Assembly (NCBI GenBank): GCA_030425705.1
Contig: JAUHZU010000017.1
Location: 1-63,606, forward strand
Direction of reading: 5' to 3'
Source of the DNA: Phycisphaerae bacterium
GTDB taxonomy: Bacteria > Planctomycetota > Phycisphaerae > Phycisphaerales > Phycisphaeraceae
Length of the DNA stretch: 63,606 nucleotides
The number at the start of each line of letters is the position of its first letter. The first letter of the stretch is position 1. Both the position numbers and the translations under genes were made by a program. Positions 33,730-42,489 of this stretch are shown here, one piece after another. Below the pieces are notes generated by a model. That model ran no database searches. It was not told the origin of the DNA and worked only from the letters and a program-made list of their open reading frames with translations.

Positions 33730-34179
33730 ATGCTGAACATGAAACGCAACGTGCTCCCGCTCGCGCTGGTGCTGGCCGCGATCGCGATGTGGACGGTCCG
33801 CCCGGCGATCGGTGACGACGACGGCGACGGCGACGACCCGGCCCCCTCCGTCGAGCAGCATCTCGCCGACCATGAAGAACGCATCGCCCAGCTCGAACGG
33901 CAGCTCGGCGATCCGGCCCGGGCCGCGGGCAGCATCGACGCCCGGCTGCGCGCCGTCGAGCTCGAGGTCGAACAGCTCGAACGCGACCTCGAAGAAGCGG
34001 GTGAGGGCGATGGAGATGACGACGGCACGATGCTGCGGGCCCTGCAGCGCCGTCTGGAATCGCTCGCGACACGGATCGAGCGGATCGACCGCAACCGGCT
34101 GGTTACCGTCGAGCGCGATATCACCAACCTCCAGCGCGAGGTGCGCGACCTCAACCAGCGTCTCCGCCGCATCGAGTAG
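33730..34179 (+). CDS. Small exported coiled-coil protein
   Basis: A 149-residue protein. A signal peptide (LPLALVLAAIAMWTVRPAIG) is followed by an acidic stretch (DDDGDGDD) and two heptad-patterned coiled-coil segments (about 35-80 and 95-149, ending in DLNQRLRRIE). Probably periplasmic and oligomeric. No family is recognised. Two adjacent ATG codons (33727 and 33730) follow GGAGG at 33719-33723; the second has the better spacing. It begins 34 bases after pdxA and may be read through from it. Confidence 0.65.
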   Translation: MLNMKRNVLPLALVLAAIAMWTVRPAIGDDDGDGDDPAPSVEQHLADHEERIAQLERQLGDPARAAGSIDARLRAVELEVEQLERDLEEAGEGDGDDDGTMLRALQRRLESLATRIERIDRNRLVTVERDITNLQREVRDLNQRLRRIE

Positions 34180-34188
34180 CGAGGCCGT

Positions 34189-35304
34189 TCACTCGCTTGG
34201 CCAGACCACCGTGCCGTCGGTCCGGATGTACCGCACGCTGCCATTGAGCACGACGCGTGCGATGCCGTTCTCAAACGGGCGGGGATCGTTGTACATGCCC
34301 GGGCGCTCGTCGTCGTCGTAGCGTGGGGGGATGACGAAGACCCCGCGGCGGTTGATGTAGCCCCACTTCTCGTTGGGCCGACGCGCTGGCGCGAGACCGT
34401 CAGCACTGAACTCGCGGGCCTCGTCGAACGTCGGCTCGATGACCCATTCGCCCGACGGGTCGATGTAGCCCCAGAGCCCGTGCTCCTTGACCGGGCACAG
34501 GCCCTGCGCGAAGCGGCCGACGCCCTCGAAGCGCGGCCCGATCTCGCGGTCGCCCTTGCGGTCGATGAACCCCCAGCCGGTCGAGCCGGAGAACTCCACG
34601 CCGGCCAACCCCTCGCCAAAGTCCTGGGCCAGGTCGTAGCGTGCGGGGATCACCACCTTGCCCGCCCGGCTGATGTAGCCGTAACGGATGCGCAGGTAGG
34701 TTTCGTCGATCAGGTCGCCGTTGTCGTCACGGTCCAGTTCCCCGTGTTCGTCGACCCGGTTGCGGACGGCGGGTTTCGCCTCGACAAACCAGGCCATGCC
34801 GTCGGAAAAGTCCCCGCACGGGTCGAGTTCGGGGAGTTGCTCGATCGACTCGTAGGTGGGCTCGATAGCCCAGGCCCCCTCGGGGTCGATGTACCCCCAC
34901 CGGCCGTTCTCGTCGCGTGCCGCGGCGAGCCCGTCGAAGAAGCCGCGGGCCGCCACGTCGCCGGCGTCTGACAGTACGAAACGCGGCGCGATCGCCCAGT
35001 CGCCTTCGGCCTTGAAGTCTTCGTCGATGTAGCCCATCACGCGCTGGCCGCCGACCGTCGCCTGCGCCAGGCCCCGGCCGTGCCGGAAGTCGCCGGCCCA
35101 CTCGAAGACCATCGGCGTCAGCGTCTCGCCCTGGGCATCCACAAACCCCCACTTGCCGGTCTCGGTGTCCTGCACCGGGAAGTACGCCGCGTCCTCGGGG
35201 ATGCCCGGCGTCGCCCCGAACCCCAGCAGCCGAAGCGTGATCGGTGTGATCAGCAGCAGCACCCCGGCCGTGATAAGCCCGGTTTTCAGCTTACGTCGGT
35301 CCAT
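34189..35304 (-). CDS. Membrane-anchored WG-repeat protein
   Basis: A 371-residue protein with an N-terminal membrane helix (about 9-28). It then has at least six WG repeats of the form KWGFVDAQGE, RWGYIDPEGAWAIEPTY, GWGFIDRKGDREIGPRF, LWGYIDPSGEWVIEPTF and KWGYINRRGVFVIPPRY. Each repeat gives two short beta-strands with an aromatic-Gly core. WG-repeat proteins occur widely in bacteria and usually have no known activity; some bind other proteins on the surface. It lies convergent to the coiled-coil gene, ten bases apart, with no visible terminator between. Confidence 0.8.
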   Translation of the reverse strand: MDRRKLKTGLITAGVLLLITPITLRLLGFGATPGIPEDAAYFPVQDTETGKWGFVDAQGETLTPMVFEWAGDFRHGRGLAQATVGGQRVMGYIDEDFKAEGDWAIAPRFVLSDAGDVAARGFFDGLAAARDENGRWGYIDPEGAWAIEPTYESIEQLPELDPCGDFSDGMAWFVEAKPAVRNRVDEHGELDRDDNGDLIDETYLRIRYGYISRAGKVVIPARYDLAQDFGEGLAGVEFSGSTGWGFIDRKGDREIGPRFEGVGRFAQGLCPVKEHGLWGYIDPSGEWVIEPTFDEAREFSADGLAPARRPNEKWGYINRRGVFVIPPRYDDDERPGMYNDPRPFENGIARVVLNGSVRYIRTDGTVVWPSE

Positions 35305-35413
35305 ACCCGGGTTATCGGGTAGGGATAGGGGGTGGGTGTACTAAACCGGTGGTACAGGCCCCCCGTGTGTGTGAGGTGCTATATGACAGGCAAGATGCCT
35401 GTGCGACGATCGC

Positions 35414-36751
35414 TTAGTCCGTCGCGGCTTGCAGGGCCTGGACCGCGTAGGCGGTGCACAGGACCGGGCTGTCTTCCATCCAGCGGTTGGCCGTGTTGAC
35501 CCACGAACCGTCCTCGGACTGCATCGACCCGAGCTTGTCGATCAGGTCGTTGGCCCAGTCGCGGGGCCCACGATTAGATTCATGAGACAGCAACACCTCA
35601 TCACCGTCGTGGAAAGTAATCTCCATGTTTTCAGCCATCGTTTCACCTGAGTCCACCACATGCTGAACTACTTCAACCACAGTCATGTTTCTCGGGGCGC
35701 TTGCAGCGACAACAATAGAGTCCATGACCATCACGCTGCTGCTGCCCCAGGCGTCGAGCGCGCGGGCCATGGACAGGTAGTAGTAGTACAGCCCCTGCAG
35801 CTTGACCGCCTCGGGCATGCCGGGGTTGTGGTCGAGCTCGTAGTTGTGGGCGATCCAGCCGAGCACGGCCTGGACGCGGGGGTCGTCGCGCTCGAGGTTC
35901 GCGTAGAGCAGGGTCTTGAAGCCCGAGTAGGTCATCCCGCCGTAAGTGCGGAGGTTGCTGACGGTCGCGCCTTCGAGCGCCTCGTCCATCTGCTCGGGGT
36001 CGGCCTTGGACTCGGGGGTATTGATATTGTCCTGGTTCAGGGACGGGGCGTAGATGAACCCGCCGTGGTTGCCTTCTTCGAGGTTGATCTGCTCGGCGTA
36101 AAGGTCGTTGGATTCGATGGCCTGCGTGCGTTGGAGGAAGACCAGGGCGCGTTGGAAGGCCGGGTCGTCGCAGTCGCAACCGGTGTCGTACATGGCCTGG
36201 AGCGCGAGTTGGGTGTTGGAGAGGTCGGGCCGGCCGTGCTTGCCGTAGCCGAACCCACCGATGTAGGGGTGGTCGCCGGTGATAGGGTCGCCGTTGGGGT
36301 CGGTCATGCCGACGATCCACTGCGTGCCGCGGAGGTAGTCCTGGCCCTTGGCGATCGCTTCACTGGCCTGAGGGTTGTTGTAGACCCGGGCGAGGGCGGA
36401 GAGGCACAGCGCGGTGTTGTAGTTCGCGAGGATGCCGTCCGGCCCGTTGCGGATCGAGCCGTCTTCCTGGGCGTGGGCGAGGATGTAGGCGATGGCCTTC
36501 GCGGCGGCGGGGTGCTCGGCGTCGATCTCGGGGTGGTCGAGCAGCGCGGTCAGCACCAGGCCGGTCACGGCCGGTCCCGGCTCGGGCATCCACGATCCGT
36601 CGTCGTTCTGGGTCTCCAGCAGGTAGGCGACGCCCTTGTCGATGCTGTCCTGGGCGGCCTGCCAGTGGGCGTCATCGATCGCGGCGGCGGGCTGTGGCAC
36701 GAGCAGGGCCGCGAGGAGGGCGAGTGCGAGCAGGGGGGGGGGCAGGCGCAT
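35414..36751 (-). CDS. Exported alpha-alpha toroid protein (squalene-cyclase/prenyltransferase-like repeats)
   Basis: A 445-residue secreted protein with a signal peptide (LLALALLAALLVPQPAAA). QW-type repeats are visible as YLLETQNDDGSWMPEPGPAV, YILAHAQEDGSIRN and LGSMQSEDGSWVNTANRWM, the prenyltransferase/squalene-oxidase repeat of alpha-alpha toroids. It lacks a DXDD motif of squalene-hopene cyclase, so it is not expected to cyclise squalene and is probably a binding or structural protein. Residues 337-395 form a beta/charged insertion with lower GC (roughly half, against about two thirds around it). A TAGAAT -10 box on the minus strand lies at 36794-36799. Confidence 0.75.
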   Translation of the reverse strand: MRLPPPLLALALLAALLVPQPAAAIDDAHWQAAQDSIDKGVAYLLETQNDDGSWMPEPGPAVTGLVLTALLDHPEIDAEHPAAAKAIAYILAHAQEDGSIRNGPDGILANYNTALCLSALARVYNNPQASEAIAKGQDYLRGTQWIVGMTDPNGDPITGDHPYIGGFGYGKHGRPDLSNTQLALQAMYDTGCDCDDPAFQRALVFLQRTQAIESNDLYAEQINLEEGNHGGFIYAPSLNQDNINTPESKADPEQMDEALEGATVSNLRTYGGMTYSGFKTLLYANLERDDPRVQAVLGWIAHNYELDHNPGMPEAVKLQGLYYYYLSMARALDAWGSSSVMVMDSIVVAASAPRNMTVVEVVQHVVDSGETMAENMEITFHDGDEVLLSHESNRGPRDWANDLIDKLGSMQSEDGSWVNTANRWMEDSPVLCTAYAVQALQAATD

Positions 36752-36793
36752 GGCGGGCTCCGGTTTCCAGAGAAGGCGGGCGTATATCGCCCT

Positions 36794-36823
36794 ATTCTAG
36801 GGTGGGGTGCAGGGATTGCACCC
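36794..36823 (-). promoter_or_regulatory. Promoter of the toroid gene with adjacent inverted repeat
   Basis: On the minus strand TAGAAT (complement of 36794-36799) is a good -10 box, about 43 bases before the toroid ATG. Just upstream, GGGTGCA (36805-36811) and TGCACCC (36817-36823) form a perfect 7-bp inverted repeat around GGGAT. It lies where a regulator could cover the -35 region. On the other strand TATAGT (36844-36849) could be the -10 of the divergent flippase-like gene. Confidence 0.4.
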
Positions 36824-36906
36824 TGTTTAGAGCCCCTCAGGCGTATAGTCAGGGCCCCCGAGTGGTCGATAAGGTGCCTGTCCTCGCGTCCAAGGCCCGC
36901 TGAGCG

Positions 36907-38151
36907 ATGAAGAAACACCTGGGACTGATCCTCCGGCTCACGATCGCCGCAGCGGGGATCACCTTCCTCATCCTGAACCTGAACTGGTCCGACCGGGTGG
37001 TGACTCCGGCCGGCACGTCCTACCGCGTGTCCGTGATCACACCCGAGACGCTCACGCTCGAAGGGGTCGCGCCCGACTCGGAGACCCTGTCCTCTTCGAT
37101 GCCACGGGCGGCGCTCGAGACCGGCGAACCGGAACAGCCGCGCTTCGAGCCCTCGGTCACCACGACCGTCCGCGAGGCCGATGCGGCGCTGCTGCTGCTC
37201 GGGCTCGGGCTTCTGTCGCCGATCTACCTGATCGGCTCGGCACGCTGGTACCTGCTCATGCGTGTGCGCGGGATGAGTGTGACCCCGACCAAGACCTTCC
37301 GCCTCACGATGGTCGGGGTGTTCTTCAACCTGTGCATGCCCGGCGCGACCGGCGGCGACCTGATGAAGGCCTACTACGCCGCGAAGGGGTCGAGCCAGCG
37401 CAGCGTCGCCGTGATGAGCGTGGTCGTGGACCGCATGTGCGGGCTGCTCGGGCTCGTGCTGCTGGTGGCGCTGCTCGGGCTGACAATGCTGGACCACCCG
37501 GTGGTCCGGAAGATCACGCTGCTGATGTGGGCCGGGCTCGCGGGGGTGCTGTTGTTCGCCTGGCTGTACGGGCACCCGGCGCTGCGCCAGCGCGTCGGGT
37601 TCGACTGGCTCATGAGCCGCCTGCCCGGCGGAGCGATGCTCCGCAACCTCGACAACGCCGCGGTGGCCTACGGCCGACACAAAGGCACGCTCGCGGGGGC
37701 CGTGCTGATGAGTATGCCGATCCACCTGCTCGTCGCGCTGTCGATCGCTACAGCCGGCTACGCGCTGGGCATCACCCAGCCCATGGGCTACCTGCTCGGG
37801 ACCGTGCCTGTCGCGGTGCTCGTCGGCTCGCTGCCGATCTCCGGGCCGCTGGGGCTGGGGCCGATGGATGTCGTCACCGTCGGGTTGCTCGCGGACGGTG
37901 TCCACGCGACCGCCCACCAGGTCGCGATGATGATGGTGGTTTACCGCGGGTACGCCGTGGTGCTCGGGCTGCTCGGCGCGACCGGGCTGCTCAAGGGCGG
38001 CATCCACCTGCACCCACAGGACCAGGCCGAGCCGACTCGCGGGTCTCCAGACCCACCGCACGTTGCCGGCGAGGATGCGCAGTCGCACGCCACGACCGAT
38101 GCACAGGACACCGAGCCGGAAACGTCGGGTGTTTTGGCGCGGAGCGCATAG
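36907..38151 (+). CDS. Flippase-like integral membrane protein (LPG synthase TM/YbhN family)
   Basis: A 414-residue membrane protein of the lysylphosphatidylglycerol-synthase transmembrane (UPF0104/AglD) group. The first helix (about 6-25) is followed by an 80-residue polar insert, and then about seven to eight helices. Family motifs are ARWYLLMRVRG, GVFFNLCMPGATGGDLMKAYY, SVVVDRMCGLLGL, and LPISGPLGLGPMDVVTVGLL. The PG-x-x-GGD-x-x-K signature is diagnostic. Members are proposed lipid flippases or glycolipid synthases. The acidic N-terminal insert and the polar C-terminal tail are not typical. Function in this organism is unknown. Confidence 0.8.
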   Translation: MKKHLGLILRLTIAAAGITFLILNLNWSDRVVTPAGTSYRVSVITPETLTLEGVAPDSETLSSSMPRAALETGEPEQPRFEPSVTTTVREADAALLLLGLGLLSPIYLIGSARWYLLMRVRGMSVTPTKTFRLTMVGVFFNLCMPGATGGDLMKAYYAAKGSSQRSVAVMSVVVDRMCGLLGLVLLVALLGLTMLDHPVVRKITLLMWAGLAGVLLFAWLYGHPALRQRVGFDWLMSRLPGGAMLRNLDNAAVAYGRHKGTLAGAVLMSMPIHLLVALSIATAGYALGITQPMGYLLGTVPVAVLVGSLPISGPLGLGPMDVVTVGLLADGVHATAHQVAMMMVVYRGYAVVLGLLGATGLLKGGIHLHPQDQAEPTRGSPDPPHVAGEDAQSHATTDAQDTEPETSGVLARSA

Positions 38152-38183
38152 GTCCGGTCGATCCGTTCGGGATCACAACGGTT

Positions 38184-38978
38184 TCAGAACGAAGCGGCGG
38201 CGCGTTCCCATGCGTCCCGGCCGTGTGCCATCGCGCGCTGCGGGTCAGGCACATGGCGGAGATCAAGCACGACGGGGCCGGATCGCCTGGGCGCGAGGTC
38301 CGCACTGATGCGGTAGCCCATGAGGTCAAGGTCGCCGCTGCCGACGGTTTGGCGCGAGCCGTCGGCCAGGCCGAGCCGGGTGTCGCTCAGCCGGGCGACC
38401 GCCACCGCATCGAGCGCTTGCTGCGTGAGGGCGACCGGGTCTTGCCTGCCGGCGAGGTACTCGGCCGGGTCGATCCCCATGCCGGCGACGCCGTCATACT
38501 CCGCCACCCAGCGCGCCAAGGCATCGTGCTGGTCGGCGGCGTGGACCACTAGTGTGACCCCCGCGGCGTCGGCCGCACGCGTCAACGCGCCAGACAGGTC
38601 GCCAGCCAACTCGGCGACCGGTAGGGCGGTGCTCAGCGGCACACGCCCCAGTTCGGCCGCGAAACCGATCGCCGCCAACAAGGCCTCGGCCGCGCGGTCG
38701 AGGTACTCGGCCTCCAGCAGGTGTTGACGCGGGATGAACAGATCGACGCCCGCGACCGCCAGCCCCGCGCGTCGGGCGGTGACCAGCAGGTCGCGGCGCG
38801 CGTTGGTGTCCAGCTCGCGTGGCCGGAGCCCCGGGAGCGCGGCATCGAGTTGGACCGAGGCGAACCCCGCCGCGCCGACCGCCGATAACGCCTTGCGGAT
38901 CGGCAGCCCGGCCGACCGGGCCAGCGGGCCGAGCGTCGGGGCGAGCGAGAGGTCCGAGCCGTGGGTGGGGGGCGGCAT
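38184..38978 (-). CDS. Sugar-phosphate isomerase/epimerase-like TIM barrel
   Basis: A 264-residue protein of the xylose-isomerase-like TIM-barrel superfamily (AP-endonuclease-2 fold). The order of strands is seen in FASVQLDAALPG, LAVAGVDLFIPR, GVTLVVHAADQHDALARWV, VAGMGIDPAEYL and VARLSDTRLG. In typical members Glu, Asp and His residues bind a divalent metal; here a His in VVHAAD and Asp residues are present. The pattern is looser than usual and the activity is uncertain. It is convergent with the flippase-like gene, 32 bases apart. The ATG start is at 38978. Confidence 0.65.
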   Translation of the reverse strand: MPPPTHGSDLSLAPTLGPLARSAGLPIRKALSAVGAAGFASVQLDAALPGLRPRELDTNARRDLLVTARRAGLAVAGVDLFIPRQHLLEAEYLDRAAEALLAAIGFAAELGRVPLSTALPVAELAGDLSGALTRAADAAGVTLVVHAADQHDALARWVAEYDGVAGMGIDPAEYLAGRQDPVALTQQALDAVAVARLSDTRLGLADGSRQTVGSGDLDLMGYRISADLAPRRSGPVVLDLRHVPDPQRAMAHGRDAWERAAASF

Positions 38979-39111
38979 GGGGAGAGTGTAGCGATCCGGA
39001 TGGCAGCAGCGGCATTAAGCCCGGAGCGCTTGTCGCCGATGTTAGAGACAACGCCTGCCCGGTAATGGGAACAGGCGGCCGCCGATCGGCCCGAGACCTG
39101 CGAGGCGCCCC

Positions 39112-39858
39112 TTGAGCAGCAGAGACCAGCGCGACTGGAAGAAGTTCCTCGCCCACCTCGTCAAACGCGATGGGGTCGTGGAGATCGCCCCGCGTGGCGC
39201 TACCGAGAACGAGACGCGGAAGGTCTATAAGAGCCGGCTCTTCAAGGTTGAAGCGGACGGCACGATCATTGTAGAGCGACCCGACAGTTCGGTGATCGAC
39301 CACGCCTTCAGCATCGGCGACACGGTCGAGCTCCTGCTGGTCGTGAACAACCAACGGATGCTCGGGGACTGCAAGCTGCTGGGGATCGAGATCCAGCAGA
39401 TCAACCGCTCGACCCGCGTGACCTGTCTGCGCCTTTCCCCCGCAGCGCGGGTGCGCATCAACCAGCGCCGCGCGTTCTTCCGAGTGAACACCGCGGCGGC
39501 CGACCTCGGCCCGGTCGTCTTGCGTGCCGAGAAGGATGCGCCGGAGCAGGCCGTGTCCGGACGCATGGTCAACTTGGGCGGTGGGGGCGTAGGCGTCGCC
39601 ATCCGTGCGGGGCGTGACGTGCTCCGGCAGGTGCAGCAGCAGACGCGGTATCACTGCCGGATCGAGGTCGAATCCGATGACTCCGTGCTGGAGCTGATGG
39701 CAAACCTCGTCCACATCTCGCCGCTGGATACGACCGGGCTGTACCTCGGGCTCGAGTTCGAGCTGCCCGAGGGCGCGGCGGGCAAGCAGGTCGAGAACCA
39801 GGTCATGCAGTACGCCGCCTGGCTGCAACGCCGACAACTCCAGCGCCGCCGGGCGTAG
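39112..39858 (+). CDS. PilZ-domain-like protein (YcgR-like)
   Basis: A 248-residue soluble protein. An N-terminal beta-rich domain (about 20-110) resembles the YcgR N-terminal domain. It is followed by the PilZ-type binding start RRAFFRV (residues about 122-128, the R-x3-R pattern) and VNLGGGGVGVAI, where the usual (D/N)xSxxG of PilZ is changed to NLGGGG. PilZ domains bind cyclic di-GMP. The missing serine and the short motif make binding plausible but not certain. The start is TTG, and a later start is possible. It lies alone between two unrelated genes. Confidence 0.65.
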   Translation: MSSRDQRDWKKFLAHLVKRDGVVEIAPRGATENETRKVYKSRLFKVEADGTIIVERPDSSVIDHAFSIGDTVELLLVVNNQRMLGDCKLLGIEIQQINRSTRVTCLRLSPAARVRINQRRAFFRVNTAAADLGPVVLRAEKDAPEQAVSGRMVNLGGGGVGVAIRAGRDVLRQVQQQTRYHCRIEVESDDSVLELMANLVHISPLDTTGLYLGLEFELPEGAAGKQVENQVMQYAAWLQRRQLQRRRA

Positions 39859-39977
39859 GTTGTAAAACAACAGTTCAAGATTGTCGCCGTTTAGCTTATG
39901 CTATCGGTGTACCGGGCAGGCCTCTGCGAGGGTCCTATGCGCCGTGGCCCGGTCCGGGGCAGCAGCGGGGACGTTCC

Positions 39978-40436
39978 ATGTCTTTCTGGCGGACAGTCGG
40001 GGCGGTGGTGCTGGGCTTTGTGCTGATCCAGGCCGCGGTCATGGTGACCAACATGGTCGGCGGGGTTATCTTCCACAGCTTGCCCGACCCGGAAACGCAG
40101 AAGATCTCTGCCGAGGCGGACACCCCGGGGCTGTGCTTGTGGAACATCCTGTGGTACCTGCCGTGCTGTGCGGTGGGCGCGTGGGTATCGACCCTGGTCG
40201 CCAAGCCGCGGCCGTGGCGGCCGGTGCTGATCCTGCTCGGCATGGTCGTGGTGCTGGGCGCGGTCTACGCCGTCACGATGCCGGCGTCCTACCGCGAGAT
40301 GGGGGCGGATATCCCCGGCTGGTGCCTCCCGCTGCTGCCGGTCACCGGCGGGCTCGGGCTCGTGCTCGGCGGGTGGCTCGGCGCACGCCGGCTGCGACAA
40401 ACGGCAGCCGATTCCAGCCCTAACGCACCCGCTTGA
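39978..40436 (+). CDS. Small membrane protein of unknown function
   Basis: A 152-residue protein with four hydrophobic helices (about 8-28, 52-70, 78-97 and 118-136), short loops and a polar Arg-rich end. No family recognised. The reading frame was chosen over an overlapping one that starts at 39881 because this one alternates hydrophobic helices with charged loops. It overlaps the 3' end of the phytase-like gene by 17 bases, tail to tail. Confidence 0.6.
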   Translation: MSFWRTVGAVVLGFVLIQAAVMVTNMVGGVIFHSLPDPETQKISAEADTPGLCLWNILWYLPCCAVGAWVSTLVAKPRPWRPVLILLGMVVVLGAVYAVTMPASYREMGADIPGWCLPLLPVTGGLGLVLGGWLGARRLRQTAADSSPNAPA

Positions 40437-41679
40437 ACGCGAAGAGTGCTGCACCCAGGCCGAGCAGGCCCGTCGGCTCGGGGACGGTGACGTCGGGCAC
40501 CGGGCCGTCGCCCCAGTAGTTCAGCACCGTATCGAGGTCCTGCTGGTCCACGGCACCGTCGCCGTTGGTGTCGCCTTGCAAGAGGACACCCGCATCGACC
40601 TCCTCGCCCCAGTGCGCGAGGAGGATGTCCAGGTCCGCGATGCCGACCGCCCAGTCGCCGTCAAGGTCGCCGGGCATCGCGACACCGCTCAGCCGGAGGG
40701 TCGTGAGGTTCTGCCCGTTGAGCCCGCCGCCGCCGCCGTCGTCCGAGACCAGGACGAGCGCGTAGTCGCCGTTGTCCAGCCGCGGGCCGAGGGTGACCCC
40801 CTCGAAGTTCGAGAACCCGGCGTTAAGCGTGTGCAGCAAGGTTTTGTCGACGGCCGTGTACGTCTCGCCGATCAGGCCGCTGAGATCGGACGTATCGGTC
40901 GCGTCCTCAAAGTCAACGAGGAAGAAGTTGATGCGGAACGTGGGCAGCCCGCCGCCGAGTTCACGTTCCATCACGATCACCCGGCCGTCGGGCAGGGCGA
41001 TGAGCCCCGAGACCCCGCTGCGTGCCTGCTCCAGCCCCGAGGCGCGGTGCGGCTCGGTGACGTAGGCGTACTGGCCGGCCGGGTCGCCCTGGGCATCGAA
41101 GCGTTGGAGGCGCACGACCGTGCCTGCCGAGTCGCTGGACAGCGGGCCGTCGACCGTCAGCGCCTCCTCGTTCGCGGTCCACAGGTCGAAGTCGCGTGGC
41201 GCAAGGGAGAGCGCCTCGAACGAGCGGTTGCTGGTCGTGTTGCTGAACACGCTGGGCACGCTGATGCTGCCGAGCACGTCCGCGTTGGCCGGGTCATAGC
41301 GGGTGATGCTGTTGTCGTTTTCGTTGGTCACGAGCACGCTGCCGTCGCGCGGGTCGAAGGCGATGGCCTCGAGGTCGGCGTTCCCGGCCGGGTTCAGGAC
41401 CAGCGAGTTGTCGAGGGTGGGCGTTCCGGAGAACTGCCCGGTGGACAGGTCGATGCCGATCGTGGCGCTGACCAGCAGGCCGTTGACATCGGTGACCAGC
41501 AGGTACTGGTCCCCGCCGAGGTAGGTGATCCCGCTGAGTTCGTGGACGCCCGAGAGCGAGACACCGACCTGGCCCTCGCCCGTGCTCGTGATGTCGACCT
41601 GCGCGTGGGCCGCCGACACCACCAGCAGAAGCGGCGCGGCAGCGGACAACAGACGGCGGGGCGTGGGGCGCAGCGGCAA
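40420..41679 (-). CDS. Phytase/esterase-like beta-propeller protein with dockerin-like repeats and PEP-CTERM tail
   Basis: A 419-residue exported protein. A signal peptide (LLSAAAPLLLVVSAAHAQ) precedes a domain like the esterase-like activity of phytase family. It contains GVHELSGITYLGGDQYLLVTD, NADLEAIAFDPRDGSVLVTNE, RSFEALSLAP and NFEGVTLGPRLDNGDYALVL, the repeated phrase that marks beta-propeller blades. Then come two dockerin-like calcium loops (GDLDGDWAVGIADLDILLAH and GDTNGDGAVDQQDLDTVL) and a PEP-CTERM tail (VPEPTGLLGLGAALFAFKRVR). TTG at 41679 was taken as start because GGAAGAG lies just upstream; the longer form to 41745 lacks this. Probably surface-sorted. Confidence 0.75.
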   Translation of the reverse strand: MPLRPTPRRLLSAAAPLLLVVSAAHAQVDITSTGEGQVGVSLSGVHELSGITYLGGDQYLLVTDVNGLLVSATIGIDLSTGQFSGTPTLDNSLVLNPAGNADLEAIAFDPRDGSVLVTNENDNSITRYDPANADVLGSISVPSVFSNTTSNRSFEALSLAPRDFDLWTANEEALTVDGPLSSDSAGTVVRLQRFDAQGDPAGQYAYVTEPHRASGLEQARSGVSGLIALPDGRVIVMERELGGGLPTFRINFFLVDFEDATDTSDLSGLIGETYTAVDKTLLHTLNAGFSNFEGVTLGPRLDNGDYALVLVSDDGGGGGLNGQNLTTLRLSGVAMPGDLDGDWAVGIADLDILLAHWGEEVDAGVLLQGDTNGDGAVDQQDLDTVLNYWGDGPVPDVTVPEPTGLLGLGAALFAFKRVR

Positions 41680-41754
41680 GGGTCTCTCTTCCTGTGCGGT
41701 AGCGGGTGGTAAGTATGGACGCTGGCGGACGCGGGGCCAATACAAAGGCGTCGG

Positions 41755-42177
41755 CTAGATCGTGCCATCCCAGTTCGCGGGGCAGAGCATGACGGGCATG
41801 TCGGCCGAGCGGATAATGTTCGTGGGCACGTCGCCGGCGATGAGGCGTTTGAGGACGCCCTTGCCCGTGAGTCCGAGGACGATCATCGTGCAGTTGCGGG
41901 CATGGGCGGTGTTGAGGATCGCCTTGGCGGTGTCGTCGGAGAAGAGCATGATCCCCTCGGTGACGACGCCGGCGTCGTGGAGCCCTTTGGTAAGCAGCTG
42001 CAGCGTCTGCTCGCCACGCTGGGTCGCGTCGGCCTCGTGCTCGTCGGCCTCCTGCAGGGTCGCGACGTGGCTGACCAGGACCTCCGCATCCAGACGCGCC
42101 GCCAGGTCCGCGATCGGACCCACCAGCTTCTCACTCGCCCAAGGCGAGGAAACAGCAACCAGGATACGGCTCTTCAA
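41755..42177 (-). CDS. Universal stress protein (UspA family)
   Basis: A 140-residue UspA-fold protein. It starts KSRILVAVSSPWASEKLV, ends IIRSADMPVMLCPANWDGTI, and has the nucleotide-binding motif GLTGKGVLKRLIAGDVPTNII (G-2X-G-9X-G/S/T). This suggests ATP binding. The TTG at 42177 is chosen over the ATG at 42234, because TATGAT at 42230-42235 (minus strand) is a likely -10 box and would overlap that ATG. The usual Usp length of about 140 also fits. Stress-linked by family; partner unknown. Confidence 0.8.
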   Translation of the reverse strand: MKSRILVAVSSPWASEKLVGPIADLAARLDAEVLVSHVATLQEADEHEADATQRGEQTLQLLTKGLHDAGVVTEGIMLFSDDTAKAILNTAHARNCTMIVLGLTGKGVLKRLIAGDVPTNIIRSADMPVMLCPANWDGTI

Positions 42178-42489
42178 GACTGACGGGCTCCGGCGGGCTG
42201 GCCGTATCTCCGGCCGTGGTGGGTCCACTATCATACCCCGGATCAGAACAATGGACAGAAAACTTGGCAAACACTCGACTTAGGGCCCCCGCGATCTGCC
42301 TTTGTGAGCAGCAATAAGGTCGGGGGCATGGGCCTGTAACGCCGTATCGGCCGCCGGGGTCCTTCTCGACCAGGATCCCCATGATCCGCGAACCCAGCCG
42401 ACCCGCAAGCCGTACCAGATACCCCTAACCTATGTGGGCCGTGATCCCCTGCACGGCCGAGCGACCCCCCAACCACCGAAAGGCCCCGT

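Noticed and set aside
35414-36751. Squalene-hopene cyclase
   Set aside because: It has the toroid repeats and a signal peptide but no DXDD catalytic motif, and it is shorter than the enzyme.
36565-38088. 507-codon minus-strand frame over the flippase-like gene
   Set aside because: Composition rich in Arg, His and Gln with no hydrophobic pattern. The plus strand has the family motif PGATGGD.
39881-40423. Alternative frame overlapping the small membrane protein
   Set aside because: It is Arg/Gly-rich without membrane pattern, while the frame from 39978 shows four clean helices.
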